A DNA stretch of 64,000 bases from positions 1-64,000 of the forward strand of contig NZ_JAGLEJ010000024.1 in assembly GCF_023145115.1 (NCBI RefSeq), read 5' to 3'. Both the position numbers and the translations under genes were made by a program. The notes beneath the pieces are model-generated. The model was not told where the DNA came from, ran no database searches, and worked only from the letters and a program-made list of their open reading frames with translations. This DNA is from Algiphilus sp. Its GTDB lineage: Bacteria > Pseudomonadota > Gammaproteobacteria > Nevskiales > Nevskiaceae. Positions 33,860 to 43,000 of this stretch are shown in pieces (the first letter of the stretch is position 1; the number at the start of each line of letters is the position of its first letter).

Positions 33860-36691
33860 TCACAGCGTCTTCAGATATTCCAGCAGCGCCCGCCGTTCGC
33901 TGTCCGTGAGGGCCTGCGTCCATTCGTGGCCGCGGTTCTTCTTGGAGTATATCTGCGTGTTGTAGATCATGCGCTGGGCCAGCCCCTGCTCGCCGATGGG
34001 TGGGGGCACCAGCCAGGTCGGCCAGACCAGCCCGCCCAGAATTGTGTCGTACAGCCACTGGATCTCCTGCGGCAGGTCCCGGTCCGGCTGGCAGCTGTAG
34101 TAGGGAATGCCGCTGCCGGCGCTGCATGACAGCACATCGTGCTTCCAGCCCATCCGCTCCCAGTCGTAGCCGCTCCGCCCGGCGGCGCCGTCGGTGATGC
34201 GCGTCTCGAACTGGTTGAAGTGCACATCGGTGGTGGTCCGCTGGCGCCGCCACATGTCGGGTCGGGCCTCGGGCTTGAGCACGCCCCAGACATCCGGCAC
34301 CGAGCCGTTGTGGAAATAGGGCGCGCTGGCCCAGACGCCATGCAGCGGCGGCGTGACATAGCCCACGGTCTTCTCCTCGAAACTGCAGGCTCCCTTCACG
34401 CGTCCCGCGATCTCTCCCAGGGGCAGCTCCGGCACCAGGCCCCCAACGACCGGAACAAGAACGCTGCTCACCAGGTCCGCGACCGGCTGGAGTGCCCCCA
34501 TCCCCTGCAGATGCTGATTGAGCTGCTCGGCCAGATCGGCGCCGCTGACACCCTGGATGAGGTAGTCATCCAGGGTCTCGCGCAGCCGGTTCTTCTCCTC
34601 GGGCACCACGTAGCCGTCGACGGCATCCGGATACGAGTGCCACATCGTCGATACGTGTTCGCGCATCACCGGGGACCACCCCGTGGTCTGCGCGGGATCG
34701 GTATCGATGGTCCCGAGGGGCACGGTATAGCCCACCGTACCGGCCAGCGCGGGATCGGGAAGGAAGCGCGCGTCGTGGACATAGCGCGGCGAATAGGCGC
34801 CGTGGCAGCCGGCGCAGGCGCCGTTGCCCTTCGGGCGCGGGATGTCGGCATTGGCTTCCTCGGCCCAGAGGTCCTTCTCGTGGAAGAGGACCGCTCCCTG
34901 CTCCGCCAGCTGCCGATCGATGCAGCGGGGATCGTCCCCTCCGGTCGGTTCGCCGTCGGAACCACTGCAGTAGCCGTGCGGATAGTCCGGTGCCTCGACG
35001 GTCAGCGTCCACTGATGGACATCCTCGAAGATGCCCTCGTTGGCCTTGACCTGGTCGCCGGAGAGTGCATTGACGCTGCCAAAGTACATGTTGCCGCGCA
35101 CCGAATCGGTGGAATGTCCGCCGAACCAGAGATAGCGCGTCTTGTTGGATAGCCACCACCAGGCCGGCGGATCCTGATCCCCGGTGTTGGCGTGGGTGGG
35201 ATAGACGAAGATCCGGTTGAAATCGAGGGTGTCCCAGTCGCGGATCAGGAAGATCGCCTCGATCTCGGTATCGGCGGCGTTGGTCCCGCGTGTGGTGTTG
35301 ACGACCGGGATGTAGCCGAAGGCCGGCACCTGCAGCGCGTCCATCGCCTCGCCCACGCCGGGAATGTCGCGAGCGCCGGCGTTGATCAGATCGGCCAGCA
35401 ACACCCCGAGCTCGGTATTCGTGTTGGGCAGGCCCATGAAGCTGCCGTGCGCGTTGGCGCCGTAGCTGCGGCTGTTGCCGGTGCCGTCGCGCCCGGCCAC
35501 CTGGCCGCTGCCGATCTGGCCGGCGTGGCAGGAAAAGCAGTTGAGCCCGAGCGTGCCGTTGTAATTCCCGTCCGCATCGCGGCCCTGCGCCCAGCCCAGC
35601 GGCAGCGTGCCGCTGCCGCCGAAGTCCTCGCTGAGCTGATCCATCTCGCCCGGCAGCGGATAGGGATTGTGGATGTGGGCGGGCGGCGGGCTGTGACCGT
35701 AGCGCTCGAAGAGCTGCTGGTCGAAGTTCTCGGGCCGCCCCGGCATGCCCCACACGCGCCAGAGATTGTTCCAGGCCGCCGCGGATGTACCGGACACATT
35801 GATGCCGCTACCGAAGAATCCCTCGCCGTGCGCCTCGCCGGTCCCCATCGGCTGATCGCTCGGCCATCCCGCGATCCAGTCGTGGCCGCGCTGCACCGAC
35901 GCGCGCCATTCCCCGCAGGTCTGCGGATCGGGGCGCGCCGAATAGATGGGCGCCTGTCCGGCGGCCTGGCGCAGCTCGTTCTGGCGCGCCTGGGTCTCGA
36001 AGAGGGTCTCGGTCTTGCAGATCTCGTAGGGATCGTTGAAGTGGACGGCGTACTGTTCGCTGTCGATCAGCCCGCCGTCGGGCGTGAGCAGGCGCCGCGG
36101 ATCCTCGCGCCAATCGATGGGCGTGTCGTCCGGCGCGCCGTCGCAGAGCTCGTTGACGAAGAAGTGCTTTCCCGGATTGCCGAGCAGCGGCCGGGCCTCG
36201 CCGTCATCACTGCCGCCGGCCAGTCCCTCGCAGTCGCCCCTGCCGGCCCAGCAGGCCAGCAGCGTGCGCATCGCGGCGTACCGCGCGCCGCCCTCCGGCC
36301 AGGGCTTGCCGCCGGAATGCGGCTCCGCCGGGTCGACCGGCTCGATCAGCAGCAGGTTCTCCGTCACGCCCTCGCCCAGCGCCTGCCACGCGGCCTGCAG
36401 GCGCTGGTAGTCTTCTTCCGGATCGCGCGACAGCATGAAGCGCGCCGCATCCGGGTCGCTGCCGGCAACGCCTTCGGGCACATGGCAGCTGCGACAGAAG
36501 GCCAGTCCCGGCTGGACCTCCGCGGCGAAGAAGTCCTCGACGGAGGCGAAGCGCGCCGAACCGCCGTCGCCAGCACCATTGCCGCCGTTGCCGCCGCCGT
36601 CGTCGGCCTCCACCGGCCCGCCACTGTAATCGCCGCTGCACGCGGTCAACGCCAGCGCCGCGGCAACGATGCCTGCCATCTGCCTGATCAC
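33860..36691 (-). CDS. Cyt-5: divergent RoxA-like three-haem cytochrome lipoprotein
   Basis: A 943-residue, most divergent paralogue. Signal with lipobox LTAC (Cys18) then SGDYSGG. Haem sites are CRSCH 66-70, CFSCH 385-389 and CAGCH 626-630. TTRGTNAA (466-473) is kept, but the tryptophan motif reads DPPAWWWL (507-514), and long insertions occur between haem 3 and PYFHNG. GTG 36691 has GGAGG six bases upstream; GTG 36709 is a poorer start. It ends EYLKTL. No TGACA operator lies upstream. Substrate may differ from the other four. Confidence 0.82.
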   Translation of the reverse strand: MIRQMAGIVAAALALTACSGDYSGGPVEADDGGGNGGNGAGDGGSARFASVEDFFAAEVQPGLAFCRSCHVPEGVAGSDPDAARFMLSRDPEEDYQRLQAAWQALGEGVTENLLLIEPVDPAEPHSGGKPWPEGGARYAAMRTLLACWAGRGDCEGLAGGSDDGEARPLLGNPGKHFFVNELCDGAPDDTPIDWREDPRRLLTPDGGLIDSEQYAVHFNDPYEICKTETLFETQARQNELRQAAGQAPIYSARPDPQTCGEWRASVQRGHDWIAGWPSDQPMGTGEAHGEGFFGSGINVSGTSAAAWNNLWRVWGMPGRPENFDQQLFERYGHSPPPAHIHNPYPLPGEMDQLSEDFGGSGTLPLGWAQGRDADGNYNGTLGLNCFSCHAGQIGSGQVAGRDGTGNSRSYGANAHGSFMGLPNTNTELGVLLADLINAGARDIPGVGEAMDALQVPAFGYIPVVNTTRGTNAADTEIEAIFLIRDWDTLDFNRIFVYPTHANTGDQDPPAWWWLSNKTRYLWFGGHSTDSVRGNMYFGSVNALSGDQVKANEGIFEDVHQWTLTVEAPDYPHGYCSGSDGEPTGGDDPRCIDRQLAEQGAVLFHEKDLWAEEANADIPRPKGNGACAGCHGAYSPRYVHDARFLPDPALAGTVGYTVPLGTIDTDPAQTTGWSPVMREHVSTMWHSYPDAVDGYVVPEEKNRLRETLDDYLIQGVSGADLAEQLNQHLQGMGALQPVADLVSSVLVPVVGGLVPELPLGEIAGRVKGACSFEEKTVGYVTPPLHGVWASAPYFHNGSVPDVWGVLKPEARPDMWRRQRTTTDVHFNQFETRITDGAAGRSGYDWERMGWKHDVLSCSAGSGIPYYSCQPDRDLPQEIQWLYDTILGGLVWPTWLVPPPIGEQGLAQRMIYNTQIYSKKNRGHEWTQALTDSERRALLEYLKTL

Positions 36692-36836
36692 GGTCTGCCT
36701 CCGGTCCACTTGCTCGCGGATCTGTGTAGTGATTGCGGCATTGTCGCGCGCGCAACGCGCCCAGCGTGATAGGCCGCCGTGCCAAGGTGGCTGTCATTGC
36801 GGGCCAATCTAGCGCTTTGCGCCAATCAGCCAGCAC

Positions 36837-37869
36837 TCAGTCCGCGCCGTCACCCTTGCGGTAGGCGCCCGGCGACACGCCGGCCCAGTTGCGGAAGGCC
36901 CGCGTGAAGTTCGCGGGGCTGCGGTAGCCCAGGGCGCGTCGCGATCTCGCCGACGCTGAGGTCGGTATTGCGCAGCATCCGCTGACTTTTCCGGAAGCGC
37001 GCTTCCTGCACGAGCACGCGGTAGCTCAGGCCGTGCTGATGCAGGCGGCGCTTCAGTGTGCGCACGGACATGAAAAGGCGCGCCGCAGCCTGTTCGACGC
37101 CCGGATAGCCTTCCGATCCGCTGTCGTACAGCAGGGCCCGCACCCGCGCCGGCTCGTCGCCGCGAAAACCCAGCAGCGCCAAGTCATGATCGCACTGCTG
37201 GCGCACCAGCTGAGCGGTCATCGCGTTGGCCGCTGGCAGCGGGCGCTCCAGCGCTTCCGCCGGCACGCGGATGCGGTTGACCTCGCTGTCGAAACGGATC
37301 GTCGGCAGCTGACCGGCGAAGCGCGCGAAATCGGCCGGCTCGGGGCGCTGCAGGCAGAGCGTGTACTCGTCGCGCCCCAGCGCCAGCTCCAGTACGTGCG
37401 TGAAGCCCACCGCCAGCACATCGAAGGCGTACTGCCGCAGCGGGCCGTAGGGCAGCGTCTCCTGCAGACCGATCCAGCGCTCGCCGCCTTCGTGTCGCAG
37501 CGGCCGTATGCCCAGCTCGAAACCGGGGAAGCGCAACGGCACGAAATACTGCGCGCCGAAGGTCAGCGCATCCCGCAGGGTGGCCTGCGACATCAGGCCC
37601 AGACCCAGCAGACCGTGTGCCGTCAGGCTGCTGCGCAGACCGAATGCGAAACCCAGCGCCGCATCCCCGGTCAGTCGCAGACTGCGCGCGACGATGCGCC
37701 CATAGGTCAGCAGTGATACACGCGCCTCGCTGTGCGCGAGCAGCGGCTCGGGCAGCACGATGTCGCGCAGGATGACGTCCCGCGCCACCCCGCGCTCGGC
37801 CGCGAGTTCCAGCGACATCACCACGTAGGTTGCGGGCACCAGCGGCTTGTGGAAATCCTCCACCCTCAT
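36837..37869 (-). pseudogene. AraC-family regulator broken by a one-base insertion
   Basis: From ATG 37869 the reading matches an AraC regulator with arabinose-binding-like domain through the first helix-turn-helix (LFMSVRTLKRRLHQHG) up to SVGEIAT. There the frame continues as RPGLPQPREL and ends at 36850. Removing one G from the GGG at 36932-36934 restores RLGYRSPANFTRAFRNWAG, the normal second motif, with a stop at 36837-36839. Either a recent frameshift disabling DNA binding or an assembly error. It lies between Cyt-5 and the PHA-synthase-like gene. Confidence 0.7.
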
Positions 37870-37924
37870 GCCGGCATTGTGCGCCGCTTCGCGGACGGCC
37901 GGTACGTCGACCGCTGTCCGGCTG

Positions 37925-39169
37925 CTAGACGGTCGGGTCCTCGGCCAGTCGCCGCGCCCGCGCACGACGACGCGATTGCTCGGCTTCCGCGCTGCGCGAC
38001 CGCCTGCGCGTCACCGCGCTGCGGGTGTCCAGCCACGCCGCGCTGGCCTCCCAGACCGCCTGCTGCGCCTCGCTCCCCAGCATCACGCCCATGTGCCCGC
38101 CGGGCGCGACGCGGAAGGCCTTGTCGCGGCTGCTGACCAGGTCGAGCACGCGCTGCGCGGTCGCCGGCGATACGAGATGGTCGTCCTCGCCGGCGTAGAC
38201 CAGGAGATTGGCGCGGATCTCGGACATTGCGCTCTCGCTGCCGTCGAGGTCGATCATGCCCTGCGCCAGCCGGTTGTCGACCACGAGCTTGATCAGCACA
38301 TCGCGCGCCACGCCGGCCGGATACATCAGCATGTGGTCGAGATAGTCGGACATCGTGCTGTGGATCTCGACGTAGTCGCGATCGGCCAGTCGCGTCAGCA
38401 GATCCCAGTAGGTGGTCACGCTGCGCACCGGGTCTGTGAGCTTGAAGGCAAGCGTCGTCATCCATCCGGGTGTCTGCAGATGTGCCGGGTTGAGGTTGTG
38501 CAGCCGGAACGAGCTGAAACGGCGGATGAGACGCGACGGCGTGTTGAGGGCGGCGGATGCCAGTGCCATGAGGCCGCCGCTGCGCATGTCGATGGGGCTG
38601 GCGACGGTGACGATGTTGCGCACGTAGCGATCCCCGCGCGCACCCGCGTACATCAGCGCCAGCAGCCCACCCATGCACCAGCCCATCAGTGTCACCGGAC
38701 GCACGCCGGAATGCCGGCGCACCTCGCGCACGGCGTCGTCGAGCATGTCCAGCGCGTAGTCGTGCAGCGACAGATGCGCGTGGCGGCGCTCCGGCCTGCC
38801 CCAGTCGATCATGTAGGTATGAAAGCCGCGCGCAGCCATGTAGCGCACCAGGCTCCGCTGGGGCAGCAGATCGAAGGTCTCGCCGGTGACACCCAGTGGC
38901 GGGATCAGGATAAGCGGCACGGCGTGGCGCTCGCGACGCACGGCCATGCTGCCGCCATCCGCGAGCTCGATGCGCGACGTACCGGGCAGGGGGTAGTAGC
39001 GCAGCGTCATCGGGTCGCCCTCGAGGAGCGTGTCGTACCCGGTGAGCCCCGACTGCACCAGCGTGCCACGCATGAACAGCCAGTCGAAGGCATTGTCGAG
39101 CCACGCTGCCACGCGGTCGTTGGCCTTGAGGCCCGAATGGCGGATGCGACGTACCGTGCCCAGCGTCAT
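37925..39169 (-). CDS. PHA synthase-like alpha/beta hydrolase (PhaC family)
   Basis: A 414-residue protein with the PHA-synthase lipase-like box GWCMGG: nucleophile C165 in place of the Ser of ordinary hydrolases. An Asp in AGEDDHLV (about 320) and His in PGGHMGVMLG (about 350) complete the triad. The length suits a class III PhaC-like subunit, yet no PhaE partner is adjacent. It may polymerise or transfer 3-hydroxyacyl groups from the beta-oxidation enzymes. The tail after about 390 is Arg-rich. Start ATG 39169; the longer reading is unsupported. Confidence 0.82.
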   Translation of the reverse strand: MTLGTVRRIRHSGLKANDRVAAWLDNAFDWLFMRGTLVQSGLTGYDTLLEGDPMTLRYYPLPGTSRIELADGGSMAVRRERHAVPLILIPPLGVTGETFDLLPQRSLVRYMAARGFHTYMIDWGRPERRHAHLSLHDYALDMLDDAVREVRRHSGVRPVTLMGWCMGGLLALMYAGARGDRYVRNIVTVASPIDMRSGGLMALASAALNTPSRLIRRFSSFRLHNLNPAHLQTPGWMTTLAFKLTDPVRSVTTYWDLLTRLADRDYVEIHSTMSDYLDHMLMYPAGVARDVLIKLVVDNRLAQGMIDLDGSESAMSEIRANLLVYAGEDDHLVSPATAQRVLDLVSSRDKAFRVAPGGHMGVMLGSEAQQAVWEASAAWLDTRSAVTRRRSRSAEAEQSRRRARARRLAEDPTV

Positions 39170-39328
39170 GCCCGTATCCCCCGATTGCGCGCAGCGCCGG
39201 CTTCGCCGCCGACGCGGATCCGGGCCCGATACTACCGCAGGCGATGCCGCTCGCCCCGGCATCGAGACCGGACGCGGACGCACCGCCCCGGTGCCAGAAT
39301 GCGGGATTCCTCACTCCCGGAGCCCGGC

Positions 39329-39973
39329 ATGCGTACGGTCGACTGGTATTTCGACTTCATATCCCCATTCGCCTATATCGCGTTCGAGCGCCTGCATACA
39401 TTGCCCGCGGACGTGCGAATCCAGTACCGGCCGGTGCTGTTCGCGGCCCTGCTCGATCACTGGGGGCAGAAGGGCCCGGCAGAGATTGCCCCCAAGCGCC
39501 AGTGGACCTTCCGCTGGTGCACGTGGCTTGCGCAACAGCACGGCATCGCGTTGCGCGCGCCGGCAGTGCACCCTTTCAACCCGCTCCCCTACCTTCGGCT
39601 GTGTCTGGCCGCGGACTGCAACCCCGACGCCATACGCACCATCTACCGCGCGATCTGGACCACCGGCGCCGACCCGGAATCGCCGGAGCAGCATCGCGCG
39701 CTCGCCGATTCACTCGGCATCGACCCCGCACGCACCGCCGACCCCGCCATCAAGCAGGCATTGCGCGACGGGACTGCATCGGCCGCTGCCGCCGGCGTAT
39801 TCGGCGTACCCACCCTGCGCATCGACGGGGAGCTGTTCTGGGGCGTCGACGGCATGGCATTCGCGGCAGACTTCATCCGCGACCCGGCGGTGCTGGACAG
39901 CCCCGGGATGCGCGCCATTGACGCCCTGCGCGAGGGATCGGTGCGACGGGGCGCGCGCGGACCGGCCGGCTGA
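39329..39973 (+). CDS. DsbA-family 2-hydroxychromene-2-carboxylate isomerase-like protein
   Basis: A 214-residue thioredoxin-fold protein of the kappa-GST/HCCA isomerase group. It opens DWYFDFISPFAYIA and ends with the GVFGVPTLRIDGELFWGVD cis-Pro region. The CxxC of oxidoreductive DsbA proteins is absent and a Ser in ISPF is the likely glutathione-activating residue. In known pathways this enzyme acts in naphthalene breakdown; here no naphthalene genes are near. GGAG precedes ATG 39329; an ATG at 39299 is possible. Divergent from the PhaC-like gene. Confidence 0.85.
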   Translation: MRTVDWYFDFISPFAYIAFERLHTLPADVRIQYRPVLFAALLDHWGQKGPAEIAPKRQWTFRWCTWLAQQHGIALRAPAVHPFNPLPYLRLCLAADCNPDAIRTIYRAIWTTGADPESPEQHRALADSLGIDPARTADPAIKQALRDGTASAAAAGVFGVPTLRIDGELFWGVDGMAFAADFIRDPAVLDSPGMRAIDALREGSVRRGARGPAG

Positions 39974-39999
39974 GCTGCTGTCGGAGCGCGCACGGCATG

Positions 40000-40029
40000 A
40001 AAAAAGGGGCGGCCGTTGCCGGCCGCCCC
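40000..40029 (-). terminator. Rho-independent terminator of the Calx-beta gene
   Basis: On the minus strand a 10-bp stem (GGGGCGGCCG, loop of four) at 40029-40006 is followed by six T residues at 40005-40000, a classical intrinsic terminator 31 bases beyond the Calx-beta stop. Confidence 0.85.
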
Positions 40030-40059
40030 TCGCATCACCGGGACGCTGACGCCCGCGGA

Positions 40060-43000
40060 TCAGTCGCGGCCGCGCGCCCGACGCACACGGCTTGCGATGC
40101 CGCCACCCAGCAGCGTCAGCATCATCCACAGCGACAGCGCACCACCCGAATCACCGCCGCCGTCGTCCTGCTGCTGACCGGAAACGTCGATGGTCACCGC
40201 CACCGTCCTGGCCGCGAGCGCGGTGAAGGCCGCGTCGCCGGATTGGGGATCGATGGTCACGGTGGCCGTCTCGTTCTCGTCGGGAATCGACGGCAGGCTG
40301 ATCACGACTTCCCGCGTCAGGGAACCGCCCGGCTGGAAGGTCAGCGCGGCTGGCGACGGTGTGACGCCGTTGTCGGCACTGATCGCGAAGGTGGTGGCAA
40401 CGCTGGGACGCGCGTTGATGGAAACCAGCACGGTCTGCTCGAAGAAGGGCGCCTGCAGCGTGGTCTGCGTCGGCGAGACCGAATACGCCGGCGTACCGAA
40501 CTGCTCGAGCACCACCGTCGTCGAGTCCGGCTCCTCCAGCGTCAGGAAGCCCTCGCTGACCGCGGTGCCGCGGACGTTGGAGAGATCGACACGGAAGTCG
40601 CGCTCGGGACGGAAGCCGCCGGCCAGTGCCTGCACCGGTACCTCGATGACCTTGGTACCGCCCTCGCCGTCGGCCCATTCCACGGTGCCGGTGGTGGCCT
40701 CGTAGTGCGTGCCGGCGGTGGCACTGCCGTTGAAGGTCGCGAAGTCGACCATCAGCGTGCCGGACGGATCACCGCTGCGCTCGACCTCGATGGTGGCCGT
40801 GGTGCGGTCCGGCGCGACCGAGATGCTCGCGTCGGCCATTGCCACTTCGGGCTGGACACCGGCCGCCTGCAGCACCACGGTGGCCGTGGTCGGCGGCGTC
40901 AGCGATACCTCGCCCTCGTCCAGCGCGGTGCCGGAGAGGTTCGAGAGCTCGACCTCGAAGTCACGCTGCGGACGGAAGCCATCGGCCGGCACCACCGGCA
41001 CGATGATCGTCTTGGTACCGGTCTCGCCGGCCGCCCAGGACACGGTACCGGTCGTCGCCTCGTAATCCTCGCCGGCCTCGGCCGATCCGTCGACGGTAGC
41101 GAAGTCGACCGATAGCGTTCCGGACGGATCGCCGCTGCGCACCACTTCAATGCCGGCCGTGGCACGGTCCCCCGCAACCTCGACGGTGGCATCGGCCAGC
41201 GCGACGCTGGCGGGTTCGACCTCGTCCGGTACCGTGCCGCGAAGCGTCACGGCGATCTCGACCGGCGTGCCGATCTGCGACATGCCGACCGGACGGGGAT
41301 CGCTGAGCGCGATCATGACGGTACGGTCATCCTCGAACGCGGTCTGCGTCACCGGCAGCGTGATCGACTTGTCGGCGAAGTCGTCCGGCCCCCAGGTAAG
41401 GGTCTGCGGCGAAGTGTCGCCGAGCACGTCGGTCTCGCCCGAGATGCTCGCGGTCACGCTGTAGTTGCTGTCCTCGTCGAACGCGATGCCCAGGCGACGC
41501 ACGATGATCTGCGGATCGCCCTGGTCGACGACGAAGACCGTGTCGCTGCCCTGCGCGAACTCGTAACGCGTGGTGATGGCCGGATCGGCATCGCTGGGTG
41601 CGATCTCGATGCGGATCCGCGAGGGCGTCCCGACCTGCAGACCGGGATTGCTGTCGAGATCGTCGAGATCGGGATTGCGGCCCGCGGGCTCGACGAACTC
41701 GAAGGCGAATGCCGTGCCCTCGTTGGTGAAGATCTCGGGGTTGTCGATCAGATCGACGGCGCATTCGCGCTGGGCCAGTGCCTCCCCGCTCGGGAAGGTC
41801 ACGCGCCGATCGACGCCGAGGAAGTCCTCACCTGCCGTGGCAGGGTTGTCGCCGTTGCCGGCGGCCGTCGCAGTGCGACAGCGTACCGAGCCGGCGAAAT
41901 CGGCCGGCCCCAGGCGGCGCAGCGGCGCCGTCACCGTGCTGCCGCGCGGCACGTTGGACAGCACCAGCGTGTCGCCCTCCAGACGGGATTCGACACCGGG
42001 ATCGGGCGGATTGACCGATACGTTCTGCGACACCAGCCGCACCAGCTCGCGGTCGCGGATGATCAGCAGGTCGCTGAGGCAGTCGGCCGCACTGTCGGCC
42101 GCGGTCGTGGGCAGACAGGGCTGCGCCACCAGCGAGACCGGGCGGTCGTCGCCATCGGAGATGTCGATGGGCTCGCGGATGTCGAGGTCGGCATCGGCGA
42201 TGGCCAGGGTCTCGCCCGGCAGCACCTCGCGCTGGATGGTGGGGCGCGAGACCAGCAGCTTGGCGGTTTCCTCGGCCTCGAGCAGCTCGTCGGGCCGCAC
42301 GGTGACGGTGCCGCTGGCCTCGGTCGCGCCGGCGGCGAAGGTCAGCTCGGTCTCCTGCGGAGCATAGTCGCGAAGGATCAGCCCCTGATCCGGCGTGGCC
42401 GAGCCGGACTCGATCGAGCCGGCGCCGTCGGCGCCGCTGACCGTGCCGTCGACCGTGCGCAGGGTCACGCTGATGGCGGTGTCGGTATTGCCGACGCGCG
42501 ACAGCGCAATGTCGGCATCGATCGCCGCCGCATCGGGCTCGGCGTCCTGGTCGAAGGGCGGCTCGAACACCGTGAAGCCGCGCTCCAGCGCCGGCGCGAA
42601 CTGCACGGCACCGAACCCGGCGAACTCGTAGGCGCCGATGTCGCGGGCGTCGCCCTGCGCGTCCGCGCCGCGCTGGTCGTTCGGGACCGCGATCGGCGTC
42701 AGTGCGGCATCGCGCGCGGGCGAATCGTAGGCGATGGGCAGCACGCTCGGCAGTACCGGGCCACGCGAGGTGATGCCGCGGGCCGGCCCGCCCTGGAAGA
42801 CATCGATTCGCTCGCCGGTGAGGAGATTGTCCTCGAAGCCGACATCACCGGGCAGCGCTGCCGGGTCGGTCAGCGGCGTGACGGTATCGCCATCGACGCG
42901 CTCGTTGGCGGCCACAATGTTGGCGACGAACGGACGATCCGGCGTTCCGGGGAACACCGCCGGAATCGCGGCCGCCGCGTTGTCGACCCGGACGAGCACG

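Noticed and set aside
9381..36691. Reading the cytochromes as ordinary cytochrome-c peroxidases
   Set aside because: Length (698-943), the tryptophan motif and N-terminal modules fit poorly; kept only as the alternative.
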